Positions 33,509 to 41,631 of a stretch of 64,000 nucleotides of DNA are shown here, one piece after another (positions within the stretch are counted from its first letter, which is position 1; the number at the start of each line of letters is the position of its first letter). This DNA comes from Priestia filamentosa. GTDB lineage: Bacteria > Bacillota > Bacilli > Bacillales > Bacillaceae_H. The DNA lies in contig NZ_FXAJ01000006.1 in the NCBI RefSeq assembly GCF_900177535.1, forward strand, positions 1 through 64,000. The letters run 5' to 3'. Under the pieces are notes generated by a model that was not told the DNA's origin, made no database searches, and saw only the letters and a list, made by a program, of their open reading frames with translations. Made by a program: the position numbers and the translations under genes.

Positions 33509-34903
33509 CTATTTCAAGCTCAGCGTTGTCACACTTTCGACGTGTGCTGTTTGAGGAAACATGTCCACAGGCTGAATGCGCTCTACTTTATATAGTTTTG
33601 TTAAGATCTTAACATCTTTAGCAAGAGTTGATGGATTACATGAAACATATACGACTTTTTTCGGCTTGACGTCTAAAATGGTTTTTAGAAGTTTTTCATC
33701 ACATCCTGTGCGAGGTGGATCGATAACAATGACATCTGGTTTCCATCCTTCTTTTACCCATTTCGGCATCCAATACTCGGCTTTTCCAACTACATAATGA
33801 GCATTGTCATAGCCTTTTGCTTTGGCATTTTTATTAGCATCGACGATAGAATCTTCAATAACGTCCATGCCACGTATTTCACCTGCTTCATCAGCAAGCC
33901 AAAGACCAATCGTTCCGACGCCACAGTAAGCATCTACAATTTTTTCTTTTCCTGTTAAACCAGCTTCTTTTTTTACTTCATTATAAAGTTTAACAGTTTG
34001 CGTTGGATTCAACTGGAAGAAAGCACGAGCTGATAAGTCAAAAGACAAGTCGCCAAGTACTTCCTCGATTGTTTCTTTTCCGTCTAACGTAAATGTCTTA
34101 TCTCCAAAAATCAGTGAGGTTTTTTGACCGTTCACATTTTGCATAATGGATTTCACTTCTGGCAGGCGCTTTTTCACTTCTTGAATAAGAAGATCTTTTT
34201 TAGGAAGCTCTTCTTTAGAAGTAATAAGAACAAGCTGTACTTCCCCTGTTGACACTCCAATACGAGTCACTATTGTACGAACAAGCCCTTTACGTTTACG
34301 TTCATCGTAAATCGAGATCTTCAAATCTTGAAGAATTTGTTTTACGTTGTTAATGACTTTCGTTGTTTCAGGACGCTGTACAATACATTCGTTAATATTA
34401 ATAAGACGGTGTGAATTTGCTCCGTAAAGACCTGCAATTACTTTTCCTTTTAAAAGGCCTACTTGGAACTGAGCTTTGTTACGATATTTCCATGGCTCTT
34501 CCATTCCAATTGTTTGTTCAAGCTTTTTCTCTAAATTACGTACATTACCATGACGTTCAAATGCCTGAACAACAATGTCTCGTTTGGCTCTCAACTGCCC
34601 TTCATAGCTTAAATGCTGAAGCTGACAGCCGCCACATTTTTCATAAATTGGACAGGGAGCTTTAACACGTTCGTCGGACATTTTGCGTATGCGTTTTACA
34701 CGTCCTTCGGCAAATTTATGTTTTACATTCGTAATTTCCGCGATAACTTCCTCATTTGGAAGCGCCCCCGGAACAAATACGACTTGCTTTTTAAAATACC
34801 CAACACCTTCTCCATTAATGCCGAGTCTTTTGATTGTAAGCGGAACATGTTGTCCAACTTTTACTTTCATCTCAACCTTTTCTTTTTTCTGATTTGTCTT
34901 CAA
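33509..34903 (-). CDS. yfjO: 23S rRNA (uracil-C5)-methyltransferase, RlmD/TrmA family (YfjO)
   Basis: 464 aa with a TTG start, preceded by GGAGGTG at 7 bases. The N-terminal TRAM domain spans about residues 15-72. An iron-sulfur cysteine set (C84, C90, C93 in [10 protein letters not shown]) follows. The SAM-binding motif is [16 protein letters not shown], and [13 protein letters not shown] and the catalytic cysteine in [14 protein letters not shown] follow. It methylates uracil in 23S rRNA. Which position (747, 1939 or both) cannot be read from sequence. The gene follows an AlkA-type glycosylase, as yfjO follows yfjP in B. subtilis. Confidence 0.88.
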   Translation of the reverse strand: MKTNQKKEKVEMKVKVGQHVPLTIKRLGINGEGVGYFKKQVVFVPGALPNEEVIAEITNVKHKFAEGRVKRIRKMSDERVKAPCPIYEKCGGCQLQHLSYEGQLRAKRDIVVQAFERHGNVRNLEKKLEQTIGMEEPWKYRNKAQFQVGLLKGKVIAGLYGANSHRLININECIVQRPETTKVINNVKQILQDLKISIYDERKRKGLVRTIVTRIGVSTGEVQLVLITSKEELPKKDLLIQEVKKRLPEVKSIMQNVNGQKTSLIFGDKTFTLDGKETIEEVLGDLSFDLSARAFFQLNPTQTVKLYNEVKKEAGLTGKEKIVDAYCGVGTIGLWLADEAGEIRGMDVIEDSIVDANKNAKAKGYDNAHYVVGKAEYWMPKWVKEGWKPDVIVIDPPRTGCDEKLLKTILDVKPKKVVYVSCNPSTLAKDVKILTKLYKVERIQPVDMFPQTAHVESVTTLSLK

Positions 34904-34924
34904 AAGGTTGCACCTCCTTTAATG

Positions 34925-35788
34925 TTATTCAATGCTTTTCCATAAATACAAGCTTGCATAACTTAAATATGGAGCCCAGCCCTCACTAAGTTCATCCATT
35001 TGTAAAAGGGTTGGTCGCTTTTCTAAGTTAAAAAGCTTAGCAACAGCGTTCTGTAAGCCAAGATCTGCTTTCGGAAATAAGTTTTCTCGTCCACATCCTG
35101 CCATTAAGAAATTTTGCGCTGTCCACGGACCAATACCGCGAATTTCAACTAAAGTTTTAACAACCTCTTCATCTGAAAGCTCTTGTAAAGCTTCCAGAGA
35201 CAAAGTTCCTGAAACAATCTCTCTAGAGACACCTAGAATATACTCTGCTTTACGCTCGCTTAATCCAATTTCACGGAGTTCTTCAATGGAGCGAGCAACA
35301 ATTTCTTCTGGCTCTGGGTAGACAAAAACTTCGTCTATCATTGTCCCGAATGTTCTTACGAAGCGAGCCGTTAAAAGATCTGCAACTTTCATACTCACCT
35401 GCTGATGAATAATGTTTTTCACTAAACATCCATAAAGGTTAAATTCACAAACAAGCGGAGAGCCACGAAACTTTTTAAAAAGTGGCGCTAGACTTGTTTC
35501 TTTAAAATGATCTTCTACTTTTTGTAAGTCTCGATCAAACTGAAAAATGCGTGAGAGCTCTTCCATAACTGCTTTTTCATCTAGAGAATCTTCACTATAG
35601 ATAACACACGAAGGCTCTTTGACAGTTCCAGTACTTTTTATATAAACAACAGTAGGGATATTATGAATCCGTAACGGTACTTTCATCCCTTTGTAGTCAT
35701 GATCAATGTTGTGTAAAGAATCAAGAGAAAGACGGGTAAAAACGTGGGTAAAATCATATGGGGATTTTAATTTCTTTTCTATTCTCAT
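34925..35788 (-). CDS. yfjP: DNA-3-methyladenine glycosylase, AlkA-type (YfjP)
   Basis: 287 aa HhH-GPD glycosylase that removes alkylated purines. The helix-hairpin-helix is LVEIRGIGPWTAQNFLMAG and the catalytic aspartate is in FPKADLGLQNAV, about 20 residues later. The N-terminal beta domain (about 1-90) resembles the AlkA-N fold. It lies 21 bp upstream of yfjO, so they are co-transcribed. Confidence 0.88.
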   Translation of the reverse strand: MRIEKKLKSPYDFTHVFTRLSLDSLHNIDHDYKGMKVPLRIHNIPTVVYIKSTGTVKEPSCVIYSEDSLDEKAVMEELSRIFQFDRDLQKVEDHFKETSLAPLFKKFRGSPLVCEFNLYGCLVKNIIHQQVSMKVADLLTARFVRTFGTMIDEVFVYPEPEEIVARSIEELREIGLSERKAEYILGVSREIVSGTLSLEALQELSDEEVVKTLVEIRGIGPWTAQNFLMAGCGRENLFPKADLGLQNAVAKLFNLEKRPTLLQMDELSEGWAPYLSYASLYLWKSIE

Positions 35789-35852
35789 TTCCCTTCCCCC
35801 TCCTTTTTATCAACCTTATAATAGTAAACGAACTAGGGGCTAAAACGCAAAT

Positions 35853-35880
35853 AGGAAAAGCCTGCTTAGTCAGCAGACTT
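35853..35880 (-). terminator. pdaA terminator
   Basis: On the minus strand AAGTCTGCT pairs with AGCAGGCTT (one wobble) around GACTA, followed by a U-rich tail. It overlaps the pdaA stop codon. Confidence 0.75.
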
Positions 35881-36645
35881 CTCCTTTTGCTTTTCGTTTA
35901 GTAAATGATCCAAAGATTTGAATTTATATCCTTGCTTTTTTAAATCAATGATGGCACGCTCAAGTGCTTCAGCATTGTCTTTTGACACTGTATGAAGCAA
36001 AATGACAGCCCCCGGATGGATTTGTTCCATAATATTATCGTATGCATAACGCCATCCTTTTTGCTGATCTGTTTTCCAGTCCACAAATGCAACAGACCAA
36101 AAAACTGTCGTGTATCCTTCATTACGAGCTACTTCTAAAACACGCTCACTAAAAACCCCTCTTGGTGGCCTTAAATAGCGCATCTCTTTTTTTCCAGTGA
36201 GTTTTGTATATTCATCTTTTACACATTTAAGCTCTTTTTTTAATCGTTCATCACTTACTTGGGTAAAATCTGGATGATGCCAAGAATGATTTCCAACTAT
36301 ATGGCCTTCTTTCGCCATTCGCTTTACAAGTGAAGGCTCACTCTCTAGAAACTGACCTGTCACAAAAAACGTTGCTGTGACATTCTGTTTTTTCAAAACA
36401 TCTAAAACACCTGGTGTATATCCATTTTCATAACCATTATCAAAAGTTAGATAGACATTTTTGTCTTTACCAACGTAAACAGACTTTTGCCTTTTCAACA
36501 TTTCTTCATACTGCTTTCCAACTTCGGGTTTTACATGGTCTTTGTTTTTCGCAAATCCCCAGTTGTAAGGTGTGTTCGAAGAACTTGCTGAGATACTCAT
36601 TGGCAATGCTAATATCATGCATAGCACGAGAAGAAAATAACGCAT
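35866..36645 (-). CDS. pdaA: PdaA, delta-lactam-forming muramic acid deacetylase
   Basis: 259 aa. The signal peptide is about residues 1-20 (MRYFLLVLCMILALPMSISA). It carries a NodB-type polysaccharide deacetylase domain. Metal-binding and catalytic segments are LTFDNGYENGYTP (TFDNG replaces the usual TFDDG), NHSWHHPDF and LRPPRGVFS, with ILLHT near the end. PdaA de-acetylates muramic acid so that muramic-delta-lactam can form in the spore cortex, needed for germination. A possible sigma-G promoter lies upstream. Confidence 0.93.
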   Translation of the reverse strand: MRYFLLVLCMILALPMSISASSSNTPYNWGFAKNKDHVKPEVGKQYEEMLKRQKSVYVGKDKNVYLTFDNGYENGYTPGVLDVLKKQNVTATFFVTGQFLESEPSLVKRMAKEGHIVGNHSWHHPDFTQVSDERLKKELKCVKDEYTKLTGKKEMRYLRPPRGVFSERVLEVARNEGYTTVFWSVAFVDWKTDQQKGWRYAYDNIMEQIHPGAVILLHTVSKDNAEALERAIIDLKKQGYKFKSLDHLLNEKQKEKSAD

Positions 36646-36674
36646 CCCCTAGTCCCCTTTCAGTCATTTACTGT

Positions 36675-36706
36675 TAGTTTGGACTTTGAGTCAGCAAGTT
36701 CATGCA
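36675..36706 (-). promoter_or_regulatory. Possible sigma-G promoter of pdaA
   Basis: On the minus strand TGCATG (36701-36706) and CAAACTA (36675-36681) resemble sigma-G boxes, 19 bp apart. B. subtilis pdaA is forespore-expressed. The match here is moderate. Confidence 0.4.
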
Positions 36707-36725
36707 CACCATTATTTGACTGCTT

Positions 36726-36911
36726 TTACTTCCAGTCTTTTTTGAACTGTTCACACTTTAGCTGAAGGTCGTCCATCATGCCAATAAGGCGGTCAATATC
36801 TTCAATGTCAGCATTTTCTGCCTCTAAAGAGTCCAGTACGTGCATAAACATATCAAGACGGGTTCTTAAATATTGAAGCTGTGCTTCTTTATCGTGAATT
36901 GCATTGCCCAT
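36726..36911 (-). CDS. yfjT: YfjT-like small protein
   Basis: 61 aa from the ATG at 36911 (MGNAIHDKEAQLQYL), with GGGAGA 8 bases upstream. A GTG two codons earlier is too close to that site. Predicted helical hairpin or coiled coil with an acidic turn (SLEAENADIEDID). Position next to pdaA matches yfjT. Function unknown. Confidence 0.75.
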   Translation of the reverse strand: MGNAIHDKEAQLQYLRTRLDMFMHVLDSLEAENADIEDIDRLIGMMDDLQLKCEQFKKDWK

Positions 36912-37060
36912 TTTCACACTCTCCCTTCACATTCTTAATGGTAGCGAATGATTTCAGCATTGACAACTAAAAGCGGATAATTCCATAATAATCGTTAGTG
37001 CCCTTTATTTAGTTTGATGAAATAATGTGAGAGACAAGTTCTCTTTTTAAAGGAGTTTTT

Positions 37061-38182
37061 ATGATGAAACAAACGGTTTTAAAACCGATAACCCCACAGT
37101 ACGACCCGTGGGAAGCTTATTTAGATATCGAGGAGTTTGGTAAACCAACATTAACAAACGTCGAGTTTACAACAACTACTCTTTGTAATATGCGCTGTGA
37201 ACACTGTGCTGTTGGTTACACATTACAACCAAAAGATGATCCAGCTCTTCCATTAGATTTGTTAATTCAGCGACTAGAGGAAATTCCTCATCTTCGTTCC
37301 ATTAGCATTACAGGTGGAGAGCCAATGCTTTCTCTTTCATCTGTAAAAAATTACGTTGTACCGCTATTAAAGTATGCACATGAGCGTGGTGTGCGCACGC
37401 AAATCAATTCGAACTTAACGTTAGATTTATCTCGTTATGAGCTTATTATTCCATACTTAGACGTTTTACATATTTCTCATAACTGGGGAACAATGGATGA
37501 GTTTGTTGAAGGCGGATTTGCGATGATGGAGCGCAAACCAACGTATAAGCAACGTGCAAAATATTTTGAGAAAATGATTGAGAATAGCCGAGCCCTTGCA
37601 AAAGCAGGTGTTATGGTTTCTGCAGAAACTATGTTAAACAAGCGAACGCTACCATACATGAAAGATATTCACCATCAAATTGTTAACGAAATGCAATGTG
37701 GCCGACACGAAGTTCACCCTATGTATCCGAGTGACTTTGCAAGCGCTCTTGAAACCCTTTCTTTAAGAGACATGAGAAAAGCGATTCATGATTTGTTAGA
37801 TGTTCGAGATGAAAATGTATGGATGCTGTTTGGAACGCTTCCCTTTTATCCTTGTAGCTCAAATGAAGAAGATTTAGCACTTTTAAAACGTCTTCATAGT
37901 GCTAAAAATGTTACAGTTCGAAACGATCCTGATGGCCGTTCACGACTGAACGTCAGCATTTTTTCCGGAGATATTATCGTCACAGATTTCGGAGATACGC
38001 CAGCACTTGGAAATATTCAGGACACAAAACTTCTAGATGCTTTCCAAACATGGCAAAATTCTAATATCTCAAAAGAAATAAGCTGTCACTGTCCGGCGGT
38101 GAAATGCCTTGGACCAAATATTTTAGTACGTGATTCTTATTACAAAGATACAGATTTTACAAAACTTTCTTCCAAACTATAA
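37061..38182 (+). CDS. yfkAB: YfkAB radical SAM/CxCxxxxC-motif protein
   Basis: 373 aa. The radical SAM cluster CxxxCxxC is C42, C46, C49 (LCNMRCEHC), followed by SITGGEPMLSL for SAM binding. The C-terminal part has CHCPAVKCLGPN, a possible auxiliary cluster. Single uninterrupted frame, as yfkA and yfkB were originally split in B. subtilis. The reaction is unknown. GGAG precedes tandem ATGs (37061, 37064). A terminator at 38183-38211 is shared with yfkD. Confidence 0.88.
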   Translation: MMKQTVLKPITPQYDPWEAYLDIEEFGKPTLTNVEFTTTTLCNMRCEHCAVGYTLQPKDDPALPLDLLIQRLEEIPHLRSISITGGEPMLSLSSVKNYVVPLLKYAHERGVRTQINSNLTLDLSRYELIIPYLDVLHISHNWGTMDEFVEGGFAMMERKPTYKQRAKYFEKMIENSRALAKAGVMVSAETMLNKRTLPYMKDIHHQIVNEMQCGRHEVHPMYPSDFASALETLSLRDMRKAIHDLLDVRDENVWMLFGTLPFYPCSSNEEDLALLKRLHSAKNVTVRNDPDGRSRLNVSIFSGDIIVTDFGDTPALGNIQDTKLLDAFQTWQNSNISKEISCHCPAVKCLGPNILVRDSYYKDTDFTKLSSKL

Positions 38183-38211
38183 AAAAAGGTGCTCAACTGA
38201 GCACCTTTTTT
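38183..38211. terminator. Bidirectional terminator between yfkAB and yfkD
   Basis: GGTGCTC and GAGCACC around AACT, with A and T runs on the flanks that serve both strands. Confidence 0.93.
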
Positions 38212-39004
38212 ATGAAACATGATAAGTAAAAGATAAGTGATCTTGAACAGGGATCCAAGCTCCAATTCCTTGTGATGTAACATTCTTCACAACAATTGTT
38301 CGCTTCGTTCCTTTAATAACAAGATACACTTCCCCATATGTGACTTTCCCCTTCTCACTTACAGCGGGAACATATGAGTGAAGCTGAGCAAATTTCTTTG
38401 CTGGCACCGTATATTCTCTTTCTTTTTTCGTTCCTGCCCCAACAACCGTTGTAAATGCAAGAGGAAGCTTTGTTTTTGCTTGCGCTTTTAAAAGCATCAT
38501 CTTTTTTACTTCATCCGCATTTGGGATGTCAGCTGTTAATCCACCTTTAACTTGCTTTTGCTGTTCTTGTCTGTAGTACATCTTAGCAGGACTTTCAACT
38601 CCTCGGTTATCGTAACGGTTCGTATTAATATTCTGATACTCCCAGTTCGTATTTGTTTCATCTGACTGATAGTTCAGTGGCCATTCCCCTAAATAGACCG
38701 TTGCCTTAAAACCAAGTGAAAGAGGATTAGAAGAAATAGAAGACTCGTTTAACATGCGAATAAGGTCTGGACTTTCAATCTTAACATTGGATGTTTCGAT
38801 AAGCTCTTTTGTAAGCTCACTAGGCTGTAAAGAAGGTGAATCATGGTTTGAATTAGGATACGTGTTCTCTTTCCCAATATTTAACGTCGCCCCTGGAATT
38901 TCAACGCCACTGCTTCCTTTTTTCTTTCCTTCAGCAGAAATTGAGGAAACTCCTCCAAATACAAGTAGAAAAATAAGAAAGCTTAACACTACTTTCCGAA
39001 GCAT
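38210..39004 (-). CDS. yfkD: YfkD, secreted protein of unknown function
   Basis: 264 aa with a signal peptide (MLRKVVLSFLIFLLVFGGVS, cleavage probably after SISA at about 25). The mature part is beta-rich, with segments such as ATVYLGEWPLNYQSDETN and GGLTADIPNADEVKKMMLLK. Matches YfkD in size and location next to the Ca2+/H+ antiporter. Biochemical role unknown. Likely exported to the cell-wall space. Confidence 0.82.
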   Translation of the reverse strand: MLRKVVLSFLIFLLVFGGVSSISAEGKKKGSSGVEIPGATLNIGKENTYPNSNHDSPSLQPSELTKELIETSNVKIESPDLIRMLNESSISSNPLSLGFKATVYLGEWPLNYQSDETNTNWEYQNINTNRYDNRGVESPAKMYYRQEQQKQVKGGLTADIPNADEVKKMMLLKAQAKTKLPLAFTTVVGAGTKKEREYTVPAKKFAQLHSYVPAVSEKGKVTYGEVYLVIKGTKRTIVVKNVTSQGIGAWIPVQDHLSFTYHVS

Positions 39005-39086
39005 TCTAACACTCCTTTCAACAATAAGAAATTCCTTTGTTCGTAGTTTTTTCTTATCCCTATTTTTTTATCCGTAACATTCTTTT

Positions 39087-40145
39087 TTAAAATAAATAGA
39101 AACCAATTCCAATAATGACATATGCCCCTAATAACATAGCTCCTTCAAACCAATTCGTATCTCCATCGTTTGATACAATTACAGTTAAAAATACTGCAGA
39201 AAACATAGCGATAAGCTCTGGATAAGAAAATACTAAAGGCATTGACTCTTGAAACAAGAGAGATAATAATACAAGCACTGGAGCTACAAACATGGCAACT
39301 TGAAGCGTTGAACCAATCGCAATTTCAACAGCAACATCCATTCGATTTTTATAAGCCATAATAACAGCAGAAATATGTTCAGCTGCATTCCCTACAATAG
39401 CTACGATAATTACCCCGATGAACAGCTCGCTCCATCCAAAACTTTCTCCAACAATTTTAAATGTCTCCACAAGACTTTCTGAAATATAAGCGACAGCAAT
39501 TGTTGCTAATGCAAGGATCACAAACGCTCGTTTTGTTGTCCATTCTGCTGTTTCCTCTTCATGAGCAACATTTTGCCCTTCTTGTGTATAAACGCCTCTG
39601 TGTGTGACAAGACGAAACAAAAGAGCAGCAAGATAAAGAAAAATGAGGATGATAGAAGTCCCAATGCTAAGACTAATAGCATTTTGCTCTGACATTCCTT
39701 TTGAGAATACTTCTGGAATAACAAAAGCAACCATAACAGAGAAAACAAGCAATCCTGAATTGTGGCGCGCATCATAGACATTAAACGTCTGTCTTTTAAA
39801 TTTCAGCCCGCCAACAAAAAAAGAAAGGCCGCCAACGAGTAAAAGATTCCCTAACACAGAGCCCGTCAACGATGCTAGTACTATTGTAACAAGTCCAGCT
39901 TTTAAAGAGAAAATTGAAATAATTAATTCAACAGCATTTCCAAATGTCGCATTTAAAAGACCTCCAATTCGTGGGCCTGTTACAATTGCAAGACTTTCTG
40001 TTGCCCTCCCCATATAGCTTGCTAGAGCAATAATTGTCAAACAATATACTCCAAACATAACAAGTGGAGAAAAATGTAGAAGATGACCAATAACAGAGAG
40101 CGGAACCCCAATAATTGTAATAATAAGAAAGACTTTATTAATCAA
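39087..40145 (-). CDS. chaA: Calcium/proton antiporter ChaA/CAX family (YfkE)
   Basis: 352 aa with about 11 hydrophobic helices. The two alpha-repeats carry the CAX signatures GGLLNATFGNAVELIISI and GNAAEHISAVIMAYKNRMDV. An acidic cytosolic loop (EEETAEW) lies between the two halves. Exports Ca2+ in exchange for H+. Corresponds to yfkE/chaA of B. subtilis, 82 bp upstream of yfkD. Confidence 0.92.
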   Translation of the reverse strand: MINKVFLIITIIGVPLSVIGHLLHFSPLVMFGVYCLTIIALASYMGRATESLAIVTGPRIGGLLNATFGNAVELIISIFSLKAGLVTIVLASLTGSVLGNLLLVGGLSFFVGGLKFKRQTFNVYDARHNSGLLVFSVMVAFVIPEVFSKGMSEQNAISLSIGTSIILIFLYLAALLFRLVTHRGVYTQEGQNVAHEEETAEWTTKRAFVILALATIAVAYISESLVETFKIVGESFGWSELFIGVIIVAIVGNAAEHISAVIMAYKNRMDVAVEIAIGSTLQVAMFVAPVLVLLSLLFQESMPLVFSYPELIAMFSAVFLTVIVSNDGDTNWFEGAMLLGAYVIIGIGFYLF

Positions 40146-40299
40146 ACAAACTGCCTCCCTTCATAGCTTTTCACTTCATACTTCATATATCTACGTTATT
40201 TTGAGCTAATCTTTCACTTATTATGAAGAAGATTTTAGGAAGTGTGTTTAAAACAGCGAAAACTAGGAAAATTAAAGACGAAAAGGAGGCTTATTTACG

Positions 40300-40710
40300 A
40301 TGAGTGAAGCTTTGAAAGAACATGTATTGTCTATCCTAAACAATTATAAAGTAGGAACGCTAGCAACAATTCGGAACGATCAACCATTCTCTCGCTTTAT
40401 GATGTTTTTCCATGAAGAGCTTGTACTTTACACAGCAACAAACAAAGAAACTCATAAAGCAGAGGACATTGAGAAAAATCCCCATGTTCATATTCTGCTA
40501 AGAAAAGAAGATTCGTGGAATAGTCCATATGTTGAAATTGAAGCGGAAGCAACAGTTGAAGAAACAAAAGCATTAAAGGAAAAATTTTGGAACGAACAGC
40601 TGAAGGAATGGATTGATAGTCCAGAGGATCCAGACTACCTTCTTCTTCAACTGACACCAAAAAAGATTTATTACTACGAAAAACCTGGAAGTAAAGCTCA
40701 AATTCTATAA
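40300..40710 (+). CDS. Pyridoxamine 5'-phosphate oxidase-like general stress protein (YdaG type)
   Basis: 136 aa split-barrel flavin-binding fold (VGTLATIRNDQPFSRFMMFF near the N-terminus, VHILLRKED, VEIEAEATVEE). Similar to YdaG/general stress protein 26. Small proteins of this class bind FMN or F420. The substrate is unknown. GGAGG lies 9 bases before the ATG. A perfect GTTTAA (40246-40251) is a possible sigma-B -35 box, but the matching -10 is poor. Confidence 0.82.
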   Translation: MSEALKEHVLSILNNYKVGTLATIRNDQPFSRFMMFFHEELVLYTATNKETHKAEDIEKNPHVHILLRKEDSWNSPYVEIEAEATVEETKALKEKFWNEQLKEWIDSPEDPDYLLLQLTPKKIYYYEKPGSKAQIL

Positions 40711-40748
40711 ATAAAGAGGGGCTCAATATGAGCCCCTCTTTATTTATA
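40706..40748. terminator. Bidirectional terminator with a 20-bp perfect stem
   Basis: 40706-40725 and 40729-40748 are exact reverse complements around ATA. The stem includes the stop codons of both convergent genes. Confidence 0.95.
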
Positions 40749-41124
40749 GAATTGAGAAGCTTTCAGTAATACTTATACTTCCTTGCACAGATTGAATCAT
40801 CGGACACACTTTTTTAGATAATTGAATAACTTTTTTAATTTCTTCTTCTTTTAAGGCAGTACCTCTTATCGAATAATGAAGATGAACATGTTCAAGACGT
40901 TTGATAAGACCAGTACTTCTCTTTTCCTTTGTTTCTATTTTCATATCTGTTATAGCCATCCCTTTTCTTTCTAACGTAGAGAGTAAAACTTCTCCACTGC
41001 ACGAAGCAATTGATGCAATCATGAGATCTGAGGGAGAAAACGTTCTTTTATTACTCCCTGATATATATAATCTGATATGTTCCTTTTCTGTACTAAAACA
41101 CCCTTCACTTTTTTGTAATTCCAT
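40744..41124 (-). CDS. OsmC/Ohr family protein
   Basis: 126 aa from the ATG at 41124 (MELQKSEGCFST) after GAGGTG. The frame continues upstream to 41211 without a site. Two family cysteines are present, in IASIASCSGEVLLSTL and KKVCPMIQSVQGSI. These peroxidatic positions identify OsmC-like organic hydroperoxide reductases. Shorter than typical Ohr (about 136-140), so a subgroup of unknown substrate. Confidence 0.82.
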   Translation of the reverse strand: MELQKSEGCFSTEKEHIRLYISGSNKRTFSPSDLMIASIASCSGEVLLSTLERKGMAITDMKIETKEKRSTGLIKRLEHVHLHYSIRGTALKEEEIKKVIQLSKKVCPMIQSVQGSISITESFSIL

Positions 41125-41227
41125 CTCTTCACCTCTTTTCTCCCTTATATCACGGCTGACAGCTTCATACAATGAGCGGAAAAATATTTTTTTCAAAAAA
41201 AAGATACACATTTTTCTTTCTCTGTTA

Positions 41228-41233
41228 TATAAT
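41228..41233 (+). promoter_or_regulatory. Possible -10 box of the 48-aa gene
   Basis: A perfect TATAAT 52 bp before the start codon at 41285. No convincing -35 box lies 16-18 bp upstream. Confidence 0.35.
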
Positions 41234-41284
41234 ACAAGTAAGTAAAATAAACTGTATTAAAACAGAAAAGAGGAGATGGAGAAT

Positions 41285-41431
41285 ATGAGCAGACAAGAAC
41301 GGAAAAATATGATCGAATTTATTTCAAGAGTAAGACCAGTAGATATGGAGCTTTTCATGTACATGACGGATGCTGATCTTGAGCAAGTTTATAACACAAC
41401 TTATTTTTATCATGAAGAAATTGCAGAATAA
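41285..41431 (+). CDS. BH0509-like small protein
   Basis: 48 aa, beginning MSRQERKNMIEFISRVRPVD and ending YHEEIAE. GAGGAG lies 7-10 bases before the ATG. I associate this pattern with the BH0509 family of Bacillaceae, from memory. Soluble and acidic at the C-terminus. Function unknown. Too short for many ORF finders. Confidence 0.65.
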   Translation: MSRQERKNMIEFISRVRPVDMELFMYMTDADLEQVYNTTYFYHEEIAE

Positions 41432-41541
41432 AAACCTAAATTAAAATAATTATTAAGTTATAATATTTCCCTTTTAGTAAATAAGTGCTATACTATAAAA
41501 AACAAAGTTAGAAACAAGAGATTTCCTATAGGTTTTATAGT

Positions 41542-41582
41542 TGGTGCTGCTATCCCATGATAGCAGCACCACTGTGTTTTTT
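41542..41582 (+). terminator. Terminator in the 5' region of the P-type ATPase gene
   Basis: TGGTGCTGCTATC and GATAGCAGCACCA form a 13-bp perfect stem around CCAT, with six T residues at 41577-41582. It lies only 50 bp before the ATPase start and about 110 bp after the preceding gene. It could end that gene, terminate a short RNA starting near the TATACT at 41489-41494, or act as an attenuator. Confidence 0.85.
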
Positions 41583-41631
41583 AAGGGAATGATTTTGATT
41601 CTAATTCTCAATTAGCTAAGGGGGAATGAAA

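Noticed and set aside
41440-41500. Per box upstream of the ZosA-like ATPase
   Set aside because: The A/T-rich stretch around 41445-41465 only superficially resembles TTATAATNATTATAA. The best alignment has several mismatches.
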